Below are positions 1-8,049 of a stretch of DNA of 43,250 nucleotides, piece after piece (position 1 is the first letter of the stretch; the number at the start of each line of letters is the position of its first letter). Source of the stretch: Actinomycetota bacterium (lineage in GTDB: Bacteria > Actinomycetota > Actinomycetes > Nanopelagicales > Nanopelagicaceae); contig JAPLBB010000053.1 in NCBI GenBank assembly GCA_026392945.1, positions 1-43,250 of the forward strand, written 5' to 3'. The notes beneath the pieces were generated by a model. That model searched no databases, was not told the DNA's origin, and was given only the letters and a program-made list of their open reading frames with translations. A program made the translations under genes and the position numbers.

Positions 1-438
1 AATTTTGCCTTCCGGTAAAACGATTATTCCCGCATGATCATCGCTGATACCAAGTTCTTTTGCAGAACAAATCATGCCATCACTAACTTTGCCATAAGTT
101 TCTCTGGCAGAGATTGCAAAATTGCCAGGTAAAACTGCACCAGGGATTGCGACTACAACTAGATCGTTAACCTTGAAGTTGCGCGCCCCACAAATAACGA
201 ACCTGGTTTTTTTCTCTCCCAGATCTAACCCAACATATCTGATAGGTTTTTTATGACCGGATAACTCTTCAATTGAAAGAACTTTTCCGACAAGTAACGG
301 GCCTTTTAAATCCTTGCCTTGATATTCAATTTGCTCAACTTCAAACCCAACATTTACAAATGCTTGTGCTATTTGCTCAGCCGTTAATTTTGCAGGGATT
401 GTTACGTATTCACGTAACCAACTTAAAGGAATTTTCAT
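1..438 (-). CDS. pheT: Phenylalanine--tRNA ligase beta subunit, N-terminal part (truncated by window edge)
   Basis: Minus-strand translation MKIPLSWLREYVTIPAKLTAEQIAQAFVNVGFEVEQIEY...; overlaps the pheS stop (ATGA, 435-438). Confidence 0.95.
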   Translation of the reverse strand, partial: MKIPLSWLREYVTIPAKLTAEQIAQAFVNVGFEVEQIEYQGKDLKGPLLVGKVLSIEELSGHKKPIRYVGLDLGEKKTRFVICGARNFKVNDLVVVAIPGAVLPGNFAISARETYGKVSDGMICSAKELGISDDHAGIIVLPEGKI

Positions 439-1451
439 CTTTTACCGACCCCAAAACTCTGAGTGAATCGAACATCGCCCTCAACAATGTCATGCATATC
501 TATGATGCCATGTTTAACCATGAGAGTTCGTTCAAGCCCCATACCAAATGCAAACCCAGAGTATTTTTTGGTATCAACTCCGCAAGCAACTAAAACTTTC
601 TCATTGACCATTCCACAGCCACCCCATTCAATCCAGCGACCATTAAAAAATATGTCGACTTCAGCTGATGGTTCGGTAAATGGAAAAAATGATGGGCGCA
701 ATCTTGTAGTAGCTTCACTGCCGAAAATAGATTTAGCAAAGTAATCCAAAGTACCCTTTAGATCTGCCATAGTTATGTTCTCATCAATTACCAATCCCTC
801 AACTTGGTGAAAAACTGGAGTATGTGTTGCATCCAGCTCATCTGCTCGATAAGTCTTACCTGGACAAATAACATAGATTGGCGGCTTTTGATAAAGCATA
901 GTTCTAATCTGTACTGGCGAGGTATGAGTACGCAAAACTAACTTTGCATCTAGCGGTTCAACGAAAAATGTATCTTGCATAGTTCTGGCTGGGTGATCTG
1001 CTGGAATGTTTAAAGCATCAAAGTTAAGCCACTCCGATTCTAACTCTGGTCCTTCAGCAACTTTATAACCAAGCCCAATAAAAAGATCTGATATTTCATT
1101 TGTAAGAATTGTTAATGGATGGAGGCCGCCTTTTAAGGTACGCCGTCCGTTCAGAGTTACATCAACCTTTTCCGTGAGCAATACCTTGGAGTCCCTAAGA
1201 TTCGCTAATTCAATACTCTTTTTCTCAAAGGCTTGGTTAACCTCACCTCTTGCACTACCAACCAATTTCCCAAACTCTGCCCGCTGGGATGAATCAATTG
1301 TTGCTAATGCTTGATTTGCTTTGGCAAGGGCCGATTTATCGCCAACATGGTCAATCTTTATTTGCTTAAGATCTTCAAGGTCTGTTGCCGAAGAGATCGC
1401 CTTTAGAGCAAGAGCTAAATCGCTCGCTATTTGTCCCTGTTGTAACGACAT
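435..1451 (-). CDS. pheS: Phenylalanine--tRNA ligase alpha subunit
   Basis: Class II aaRS motifs (e.g. HPARTMQDTFFV, GMGLERTLM); adjacent to pheT; SD AAGGAG upstream. Confidence 0.97.
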   Translation of the reverse strand: MSLQQGQIASDLALALKAISSATDLEDLKQIKIDHVGDKSALAKANQALATIDSSQRAEFGKLVGSARGEVNQAFEKKSIELANLRDSKVLLTEKVDVTLNGRRTLKGGLHPLTILTNEISDLFIGLGYKVAEGPELESEWLNFDALNIPADHPARTMQDTFFVEPLDAKLVLRTHTSPVQIRTMLYQKPPIYVICPGKTYRADELDATHTPVFHQVEGLVIDENITMADLKGTLDYFAKSIFGSEATTRLRPSFFPFTEPSAEVDIFFNGRWIEWGGCGMVNEKVLVACGVDTKKYSGFAFGMGLERTLMVKHGIIDMHDIVEGDVRFTQSFGVGKR

Positions 1452-1453
1452 AA

Positions 1454-1474
1454 TCTCCTTATTCTATAAGGAGA
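1454..1474 (-). promoter_or_regulatory. Hairpin sequestering the pheS SD; loop contains the upstream gene's stop codon
   Basis: mRNA sense TCTCCTTA-TAGAA-TAAGGAGA-TTATG: perfect 8-bp inverted repeat; 3' arm contains AAGGAG, loop contains TAG stop. Confidence 0.6.
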
Positions 1475-2279
1475 GCCCAACAGAATGCAGGACAATTGCC
1501 GCAGCACTTGCCACATTTAATGACTCAGCAAAGCCCTTCATCGGGATTGCAACGGTGTTTAGATCTGAGGTGAGGTCAGGCAATCCTCTGGCTTCATTTC
1601 CGAATATCCAAGCTGAAGGTTTTTCCTTAATTTTGCCAACAAAATCAGCATTAAATTGTTGCGAGCCATTTCCAGTTAATGCATAGAGTTCAAGATTGTT
1701 GCTACGTGCTTGTTCAATAAATTCTTCAATTTTTACATCAGCTATTACTGGAATATGCCAAAGTGAGCCGACTGTGGCTCTAACAGTTTTGGGATTAAAA
1801 ATATCAACGCTCTCAGTAGATAGAATTACTGCATCAAAACCACATGCATCTGCAGTCCTAATAACTGTGCCAGCATTTCCGGGATCTTGAATCTGCCAAA
1901 AAAATGCAATTCGCTTTGGATTGATCTGCCATAGATCAGACATTTTTAATGACTTTGTTGAGCAAAGAGCGAGAATTCCTTGTGGTGATTCTGAATCAGC
2001 CATTGCATTCATAACTTGGTCGCTGACTTCAATTATTTCAAATTTAGAAAGCGCCTCAGCGCCGATGTCTGCAGATAGCCTTTTTAAACCATCTTCTGTT
2101 ACATAAACCTTTTTAACTGCCAGACCCTCTGCCATCTTTGAGGAAAGTGCCTCACGGACAACCTGAATTCCTTCTGCAACAAAAGTATTCTCTAGTTCAC
2201 GATTTTTCTTACCCCTAGAACCAATAAGAGCCTTAACTCGCTCGATATGAGGCGAGTTAAGGCTCGTAATGTTTTCCAT
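1464..2279 (-). CDS. TrmH/SpoU-family RNA 2'-O-methyltransferase (TsnR-like)
   Basis: SPOUT motifs: FFWQIQDPGNAGTVIRTADACGFDAVIL, WIFGNEARGL, VAIPMKGFAESLNVASAAAIVLH. Confidence 0.92.
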   Translation of the reverse strand: MENITSLNSPHIERVKALIGSRGKKNRELENTFVAEGIQVVREALSSKMAEGLAVKKVYVTEDGLKRLSADIGAEALSKFEIIEVSDQVMNAMADSESPQGILALCSTKSLKMSDLWQINPKRIAFFWQIQDPGNAGTVIRTADACGFDAVILSTESVDIFNPKTVRATVGSLWHIPVIADVKIEEFIEQARSNNLELYALTGNGSQQFNADFVGKIKEKPSAWIFGNEARGLPDLTSDLNTVAIPMKGFAESLNVASAAAIVLHSVGLSL

Positions 2280-2301
2280 CTCTAACTATCTAATTAGAGA
2301 T
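2278..2301 (-). promoter_or_regulatory. Hairpin overlapping the methyltransferase start codon
   Basis: mRNA sense ATCTCTAA-TTAGATAG-TTAGAGAT(G): perfect 8-bp stem; ATG start (2277-2279) is in the 3' arm. Confidence 0.5.
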
Positions 2302-2303
2302 AA

Positions 2304-2666
2304 TTATGCGGTTACAACATTTTTGCGAGCTATCTCAACTAATTGTGAGAAAGCCGCTGGATCATTTGTTGCAAGATCAGAAAGTACGCGGCGATCTACC
2401 TCTACGCCTGCAGTCTTTAAACCTTGAATCAAACGGTTGTATGTCATGCCATTTGCTCGTGCAGCAGCATTGATACGTTGGATCCAAAGACGACGGAAAT
2501 CGCCCTTCTTATCCTTACGATCATTAAATGCATAAACGAGAGAGTGAGTTACCTGCTCTTTTGCCTTTGAAAAAAGACGTGAACGTTGCCCGCGGTAACC
2601 GGAAGCACGCTCTAAAGTTGTACGGCGCTTCTTCGCCGCATGAACACCACGTTTTACTCTAGCCAT
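2304..2666 (-). CDS. rplT: 50S ribosomal protein L20
   Basis: [32 protein letters not shown]... canonical L20. Confidence 0.98.
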   Translation of the reverse strand: MARVKRGVHAAKKRRTTLERASGYRGQRSRLFSKAKEQVTHSLVYAFNDRKDKKGDFRRLWIQRINAAARANGMTYNRLIQGLKTAGVEVDRRVLSDLATNDPAAFSQLVEIARKNVVTA

Positions 2667-2677
2667 TTATCTCTCCC

Positions 2678-2875
2678 TTACTTCAAACCGAGCATGCGCT
2701 TAGCTGCGAATGCGTTTGGTGCTTTAGCTGCAACATCGCCACTTAAGCGACGAGTTAATCTCGATGATTTGCGTTCAAGCAGGTGGCGCTTGCCAGCACG
2801 CTCATGCATGATCTTTCCTGATCCAGTAACACGAAAACGTTTCTTCGCGCCACTATGGGTCTTCATCTTTGGCAT
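2678..2875 (-). CDS. rpmI: 50S ribosomal protein L35
   Basis: [38 protein letters not shown]... canonical L35. Confidence 0.98.
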   Translation of the reverse strand: MPKMKTHSGAKKRFRVTGSGKIMHERAGKRHLLERKSSRLTRRLSGDVAAKAPNAFAAKRMLGLK

Positions 2876-2908
2876 CTTCTTACCTCCTGTTGAATTTCTC
2901 TTCTAAAA

Positions 2909-3469
2909 CTATTTTTGTGGGGCAGTTTCTTTAGGTGCTACTTTTTTTGTAGAACCTGGCTTCTTAGCTGGCCCAAGTACCATTGTCATATTGCGTCCCT
3001 CTTGCTTTGGCGCAAACTCAACAATTGCTACTTCCGCTAACTCTTCAGCAATCTTTTGTAATAACCGATATCCCAACTCTGGTCGAGATTGCTCACGACC
3101 GCGAAACTGAATAGTTACCTTCACCTTGTCGCCACCTAATAAAAATCGTTCAATATGAGTACGTTTTGTCTCGTAATCATGTGGCTCGATTTTTGGTCGA
3201 AGTCGCATCTCTTTCACAACAATGTGTGTCTGATTTTGTCTTGCTTCCCGAGCTTTCTGCGCGATTTCGTACTTATACTTTCCGAAATCCATAATTTTGC
3301 AGACCGGCGGATTAGCATCTGGTGAAATCTCTACGAGATCTAAACCGATCTCTTCAGATAACTTGAGCGCTTTATCTATTGCTGTTACGCCAAGCTGTTC
3401 ACCTTCATAACCAATCAACCGAACTTCAGGAACGCGAATTCGATCATTAATTCGTGGTTCTGTGCTGAT
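2909..3469 (-). CDS. infC: Translation initiation factor IF-3, probable non-AUG start
   Basis: ORF track starts at TTG 3418, but the reading frame continues upstream as (I)[27 protein letters not shown], the conserved IF-3 N-terminus; AAGGAG lies 5 nt before ATC at 3469 (ATT at 3472 also possible). Confidence 0.9.
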   Translation of the reverse strand: MSTEPRINDRIRVPEVRLIGYEGEQLGVTAIDKALKLSEEIGLDLVEISPDANPPVCKIMDFGKYKYEIAQKAREARQNQTHIVVKEMRLRPKIEPHDYETKRTHIERFLLGGDKVKVTIQFRGREQSRPELGYRLLQKIAEELAEVAIVEFAPKQEGRNMTMVLGPAKKPGSTKKVAPKETAPQK

Positions 3470-3472
3470 AAT

Positions 3473-3524
3473 TTCTCCTTGCTGTTTCGCTAGTTGTTAA
3501 GGCATTACACAAGCGAAAAACAGC
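3473..3524 (-). promoter_or_regulatory. infC leader hairpin adjoining the SD
   Basis: GCTGTTTTTCGC (mRNA 5' arm, 3513-3524) is complementary to GCGAAACAGC (3481-3490), with a 2-nt bulge; the 3' arm is immediately followed by AAGGAG (3475-3480). Confidence 0.55.
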
Positions 3525-3670
3525 CGCGCTTCATAAGAAGCAACCAGTCCGCCGGAGCGAAGTAGGTGGGAGCGTATGCATCCACTTGATAGGCAAATAC
3601 TACCCAATGCTTTCGTATGCAGGAAATTGAGCATGAGAGTATTTAGAAAAGTCAGAATTTTCGCAAAATT

Positions 3671-3698
3671 AGCCCTTACCTACGAATAAACAAGGGCT
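3671..3698 (+). promoter_or_regulatory. Inverted repeat upstream of the uracil permease
   Basis: AGCCCTT (3671-3677) / AAGGGCT (3692-3698), 14-nt loop. Confidence 0.4.
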
Positions 3699-3745
3699 TA
3701 AGTTCTATTCTTTTAATTTAACACCCACCCCCTAGGGCCTGAAAT

Positions 3746-3768
3746 GCACAGCTCAAATTGGGCTGTGC
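3746..3768 (+). promoter_or_regulatory. Hairpin in the leader just upstream of the uraA SD
   Basis: GCACAGC-TCAAATTGG-GCTGTGC perfect 7-bp stem, 9 nt before AAGGAG; extendable by T.G, C-G and A-T pairs. Confidence 0.5.
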
Positions 3769-3787
3769 GGACAATTAAGGAGCATAA

Positions 3788-5044
3788 ATGCTTAGTTGGA
3801 AACTTCATGGAAATGGAAAGCAGATACAGCCTGGAGAAGTTGTATCAATAGACGAGCGGTTATCTTGGCCACGTACCTTTGGTATGGGAATTCAACATAT
3901 CGCTGCAATGTTTGGTGCAACCTTCCTAGTACCAATTATCACAGGGTTCTCACCCACTACCACCCTCTTCTTCTCTGGTATTGGCACACTCCTATTCATT
4001 GTTATTACGCAAAATAAATTACCAAGTTATCTTGGTTCATCTTTTGCATTCCTTGCACCAGTCGCAGCAGCTAAAACCTCAGGCGGCATCCCTGCTGCAT
4101 TAGGTGGAATCGTTGCTGCCGGAGTACTTCTGGCTGTTGTTGGATTTATTGCCAAATCTGCTGGCACGGGCTGGATCGACAAATTATTGCCACCAGTTGT
4201 TACTGGAACCATCGTAATGGTGATTGGTTTAAATCTTGCTGGGGCAGCAAAAAATGATTTCATGCAAGGACAACAGGTTGGTTTAATCACCTTGCTTTCA
4301 ATTGGATTCATCTCAGCATTCTTCCGGGGCTTTCTGGGCAGAATCAGTATCTTTGCCGGATTAGTAATTGGCTATGTAATTGCGGCAATGATGGGAGATG
4401 TTGACTTTACCGGTGTGAAGTCAGCAAAGTTATTTGCAATGCCATCATTTACTTCTCCAACCTTTGATAGCAGTGCAATGCTGCTATTTCTTCCGGTTGT
4501 ACTGGTTCTAATTGCAGAAAATGTTGGCCATGTTAAAGCAGTAGCCGCAATGACTGGCAAGAATCTGGATGACCAGATCGGTAACGCCTTAATTGCAGAT
4601 GGTGCAGCAACCACACTTGCCGGACTTGGTGGCGGTTCTGGTACTACTACCTATGCTGAAAATATTGGTGTAATGGCTGCAAGTCGGGTCTACTCAACTC
4701 TTGCTTACATCTTTGCTGGCGTTGGTGCGATTGTTTTAGCACTTTCTCCGAAATTTGGTGCAGTTTTATCTGCAACTCCAGCTGGAGTTAAGGGTGGAGT
4801 AACTATTGCATTATTTGGAATGATCGGCGTATTGGGTGCGAGAATCTGGATTGATGGCAGAGTAAGTTTTGCCGATCCAGTTAATCTCTACATAGCTGCT
4901 TCATCTCTAATTATTGGAATTTCAGATATAGCTTGGATTAGTGGTGATTACACATTTAGTGGAATCATTAATGCAACGATCATGGCTGTATTTGGATATC
5001 AAATTCTTAGCCGAATTGCTAAAGCAAGAGGAACCTCCCACTAA
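3788..5044 (+). CDS. uraA: NCS2-family uracil permease (UraA-like)
   Basis: UraA-type motifs AENVGH and TTYAENIGVMAASRVYS, GGVTIALFGMIGVLGARIWID; multiple TM helices; SD AAGGAG. Confidence 0.9.
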   Translation: MLSWKLHGNGKQIQPGEVVSIDERLSWPRTFGMGIQHIAAMFGATFLVPIITGFSPTTTLFFSGIGTLLFIVITQNKLPSYLGSSFAFLAPVAAAKTSGGIPAALGGIVAAGVLLAVVGFIAKSAGTGWIDKLLPPVVTGTIVMVIGLNLAGAAKNDFMQGQQVGLITLLSIGFISAFFRGFLGRISIFAGLVIGYVIAAMMGDVDFTGVKSAKLFAMPSFTSPTFDSSAMLLFLPVVLVLIAENVGHVKAVAAMTGKNLDDQIGNALIADGAATTLAGLGGGSGTTTYAENIGVMAASRVYSTLAYIFAGVGAIVLALSPKFGAVLSATPAGVKGGVTIALFGMIGVLGARIWIDGRVSFADPVNLYIAASSLIIGISDIAWISGDYTFSGIINATIMAVFGYQILSRIAKARGTSH

Positions 5045-5055
5045 AGCACATCAAA

Positions 5056-5092
5056 TGAGGTGGCTCACATTTAGTGGGCCACCTCATTTTTA
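5056..5092 (+). terminator. Rho-independent terminator after uraA
   Basis: TGAGGTGGCTCAC-ATTTA-GTGGGCCACCTCA followed by TTTTTAT. Confidence 0.92.
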
Positions 5093-5126
5093 TTGCCAAA
5101 AAAATTTCATGGACTACGCTTTATAG

Positions 5127-5399
5127 ATGAAAAAGAAAAAACCTTCAGCTCAATCCATAACAGACGCCACCGTAGGTTTGACCTCTGATCAGTCAGCAAG
5201 ACAGCGCAGATATTTTATCTCAATGATGATTAGAACTGCCTGCTTTATATTAACTGTTGTACTGCCTAGCCCATTTAGATGGATTGCATTGGTTGGGGCT
5301 CTTACTCTTCCCTATATTGCAGTAATTGCGGCAAATGCTGGTCGGGAAACTATTAAGAAAGAAACAATTTTCAACCCAAAGCGTAAAAGATTAAATTAA
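5127..5399 (+). CDS. DUF3099-like small membrane protein
   Basis: ITDATVGLTSDQSARQRRYFISMMIRTACFI... two hydrophobic helices, typical actinobacterial DUF3099 pattern. Confidence 0.75.
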   Translation: MKKKKPSAQSITDATVGLTSDQSARQRRYFISMMIRTACFILTVVLPSPFRWIALVGALTLPYIAVIAANAGRETIKKETIFNPKRKRLN

Positions 5400-7262
5400 C
5401 TCCCCTTGCAGGTTCTGTCTTTCAAATAAATCAAAATAAAGGCCGCGTTTTTCAACTAATTGCTCATGAGTACCGCGCTCAACTATTTCAGCCTTATCAA
5501 TTACTAAGATCTGATCAGCTTGAGCAATAGTTGATAATCGGTGCGCAATTACGATACTTGTTCTACCAGTTAGCGCCTCTTTCAAAGCAGCTTGAACCAT
5601 TGCTTCATTTTCAGAATCTAAATGTGCTGTTGCCTCATCAAGAATAACAAGGCTTGGCTGTTTTAATAATAATCTAGCAATTGCAAGTCTTTGTTTTTCA
5701 CCACCTGACAATCGATGTCCTCGCTCACCAACAACAGTATCTAAACCATTCGGCAAGGATGTAATAAATTCCCAAATTCGAGCAGATCTACAAGCCTCTT
5801 CTATCTCAGCAAGTGAAGCATCCGCTTTAGCATATTTAAGATTCACTAAAATGGAATCGTGGAACATATGAGAATCCTGAGTAACTACGCCAATAACATT
5901 TCGAAGTGACTTAATTGAATACTCCCGAATATCTTTTCCATTTATGGAAATTGAACCATCGGTAACGTCATAGAGCCTAGGTATCAAACCACTTATTGTG
6001 CTTTTGCCTGCCCCAGATGGTCCAACAATTCCAGTTAAAGTACCAGGAGCTGCTGTGAATGATATTTTTTTAAGTACTTCACCGCTAATCATCATTTCAG
6101 GTTTTGCTGCAATCTCAAGAGAGGCAAGAGATATCTCTTCAGCCTTCGGGTATGAGAAGGAAACATTTTCGAACTTTAAATCTGGCTTACTTGTATTTAG
6201 CTCTATAGCATTCTTTGAATCAATAACCATCGGTTGTAAATCTAAAACCTCAAACACTCTCTCAAATGAAACTAGCGCACTCATTACATCAACTCTTACA
6301 TTAGAAAGCGCGGTTAGTGGTCCATACAGCCGGGCAAGTAATGCTGTAATTGCAAGCAAGGTTCCAACTGTCAGTTCTTCACTAATTGCTAAATGCCCAC
6401 CGATTCCATATGCAACTGCTGTGGCAACGGCAGCAATTGATGTTAAGGCGATAAAGAAAATGCGGTTTAACATTGCTATTGATATTCCAATATCTGCTAC
6501 TCGCCTTGCTTTTAAAGCGAACTCATCTTTTTCTGTCTTTGCATCACCATATAGTGAAACCAGTAATGCCCCAGATACGTTGAACCGCTCTGTCATGTTT
6601 GCTGACATTTGTGCATTTATATCAAAGGATTGTCTTGTATAGCCTTGTAGCTTTCGCCCCACCCATTTGGTAGGAAGCAAAAATACTGGGAGCAATACAA
6701 GAGAAACCAAAGTAATCTGCCAAGATAAGGTGAGCATGGTTGCAGCAACTAAAATTAGACTTAAAAGATTGCTAATCACACCAGATAAAGTAGATGTGAA
6801 TGCTTGTTGAGCGCCGATTACATCAGAGTTAAGTCTTGAAATTAGTGCACCAGTTTGGGTGCGAGTAAAGAATGCTATTGATTGCCGTTGGACATGTTCA
6901 AATATCTGTTTTCTAAAATCATAAATAAGGCCTTCGCCAATACGAGAAGAAAACCATCTCCCAGCCATGCTAAATAGCGCGTCCAATATTGCGATAACAC
7001 CTACGGCAAAAGCCAGCTTTGTTACTAATTCCCCATTTTTTGGAATTACCCCATCGTCAATTAACTTTCGAAGTAACAGTGGTGTTGCAACCACTAGAAA
7101 CGCATCAATCACAACTGTTATTAGAAAAAAGGTAAGTGATACTTTATATGGAATAGCAAACTTAGCGATGCGCTTTAATGTTCCTGGTTTTAGCTTCTGA
7201 TTCTTAACCGATTGATCTTGAGTCAGTGATCGGAAAGACATCCAGGTTGAATGCATTGACAT
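5391..7262 (-). CDS. ABC transporter, fused permease/ATPase (multidrug/lipid exporter type)
   Basis: Six-TM N-terminal domain; GPSGAGKST Walker A, LSGGEKQRLAIARLLLKQPSLVILDEATAHLD. Confidence 0.95.
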   Translation of the reverse strand: MSMHSTWMSFRSLTQDQSVKNQKLKPGTLKRIAKFAIPYKVSLTFFLITVVIDAFLVVATPLLLRKLIDDGVIPKNGELVTKLAFAVGVIAILDALFSMAGRWFSSRIGEGLIYDFRKQIFEHVQRQSIAFFTRTQTGALISRLNSDVIGAQQAFTSTLSGVISNLLSLILVAATMLTLSWQITLVSLVLLPVFLLPTKWVGRKLQGYTRQSFDINAQMSANMTERFNVSGALLVSLYGDAKTEKDEFALKARRVADIGISIAMLNRIFFIALTSIAAVATAVAYGIGGHLAISEELTVGTLLAITALLARLYGPLTALSNVRVDVMSALVSFERVFEVLDLQPMVIDSKNAIELNTSKPDLKFENVSFSYPKAEEISLASLEIAAKPEMMISGEVLKKISFTAAPGTLTGIVGPSGAGKSTISGLIPRLYDVTDGSISINGKDIREYSIKSLRNVIGVVTQDSHMFHDSILVNLKYAKADASLAEIEEACRSARIWEFITSLPNGLDTVVGERGHRLSGGEKQRLAIARLLLKQPSLVILDEATAHLDSENEAMVQAALKEALTGRTSIVIAHRLSTIAQADQILVIDKAEIVERGTHEQLVEKRGLYFDLFERQNLQGELI

Positions 7263-7293
7263 AAGACAACCTTAGTGAGGTCTAGAACAAAAA

Positions 7294-7605
7294 TTAAACA
7301 GTAAAACCAATCGAGCGTAACTGTTCCCGTCCATCATCAGAAATTTTATTAGGACCCCAAGGTGGTAGCCAAACCCAGTTGATTTTCACATCTGAAGTTA
7401 TATCTGAAAGTACCTGCCGGGTTTGATCTTCAATAACATCTTGTAGTGGGCAGGCCGCTGAAGTGAGCGTCATGTCTAAAGTTGCAATATTGTTTTCATC
7501 TAGTCGCATGTCATAAACAAGTCCAAGATCAATAACATTTATTCCAAGCTCTGGATCAATAACATCCTTCATTGCCTCAGTAACATCGTCAATAGTTGTG
7601 CTCAT
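7294..7605 (-). CDS. MIP18/DUF59-family Fe-S assembly protein (SufT-like)
   Basis: MKDVIDPELGINVIDLGLVYDM..., TLTSAACPLQDVIEDQ; last gene of the SUF operon. Confidence 0.92.
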   Translation of the reverse strand: MSTTIDDVTEAMKDVIDPELGINVIDLGLVYDMRLDENNIATLDMTLTSAACPLQDVIEDQTRQVLSDITSDVKINWVWLPPWGPNKISDDGREQLRSIGFTV

Positions 7606-7614
7606 GAGCTAATC

Positions 7615-8049
7615 CTATTCCATCACTTGCGTAGAAGCATCTTTGAAAGCCATCCAGCCTAACAAAGCACATTTTATTCGAGCCGGAAACTTTGATACCC
7701 CCGCAAAAGCAACGCCATCCTCAAGTAGATTTTCATCTCCACTACTTTGTCCCTTGCTTTGCATCAATTCAAAAAAGGCATCAAATATCGCTAGAGCTTG
7801 CACATATGATTTGCCAATAATTAGTTCACTCATAACAGAAACACTTGCCATAGATATTGAGCAGCCAACTCCATCCCAGGAAACATCTTTAACTACCTGG
7901 CCATCCATGACCAAATTAAGAGTGACTTCATCGCCACAACTTGGGTTCTTATGGTGGACCTGAATATCTTTCTGATCAGACAACCCTTTGTGGTGAGGAG
8001 ATTTGTAGTGATCAAGTATTACTTCTTGATAAAGTGAATCTAACTCCAT
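7615..8049 (-). CDS. sufU: SUF system sulfur-transfer/scaffold protein SufU
   Basis: LYQEVILDHYKSPHHKG, NPSCGDEV, GVGCSIS, RIKCALLGW. Confidence 0.95.
   Translation of the reverse strand: MELDSLYQEVILDHYKSPHHKGLSDQKDIQVHHKNPSCGDEVTLNLVMDGQVVKDVSWDGVGCSISMASVSVMSELIIGKSYVQALAIFDAFFELMQSKGQSSGDENLLEDGVAFAGVSKFPARIKCALLGWMAFKDASTQVME

Noticed and set aside
273-744. Two plus-strand ORFs (106 and 93 aa) over pheT/pheS
   Set aside because: Antisense to conserved pheST; no independent support.
5998-6642. 214-aa plus-strand ORF
   Set aside because: Entirely antisense to the clear ABC exporter CDS; low-complexity S/T/A-rich translation with no recognisable domain.
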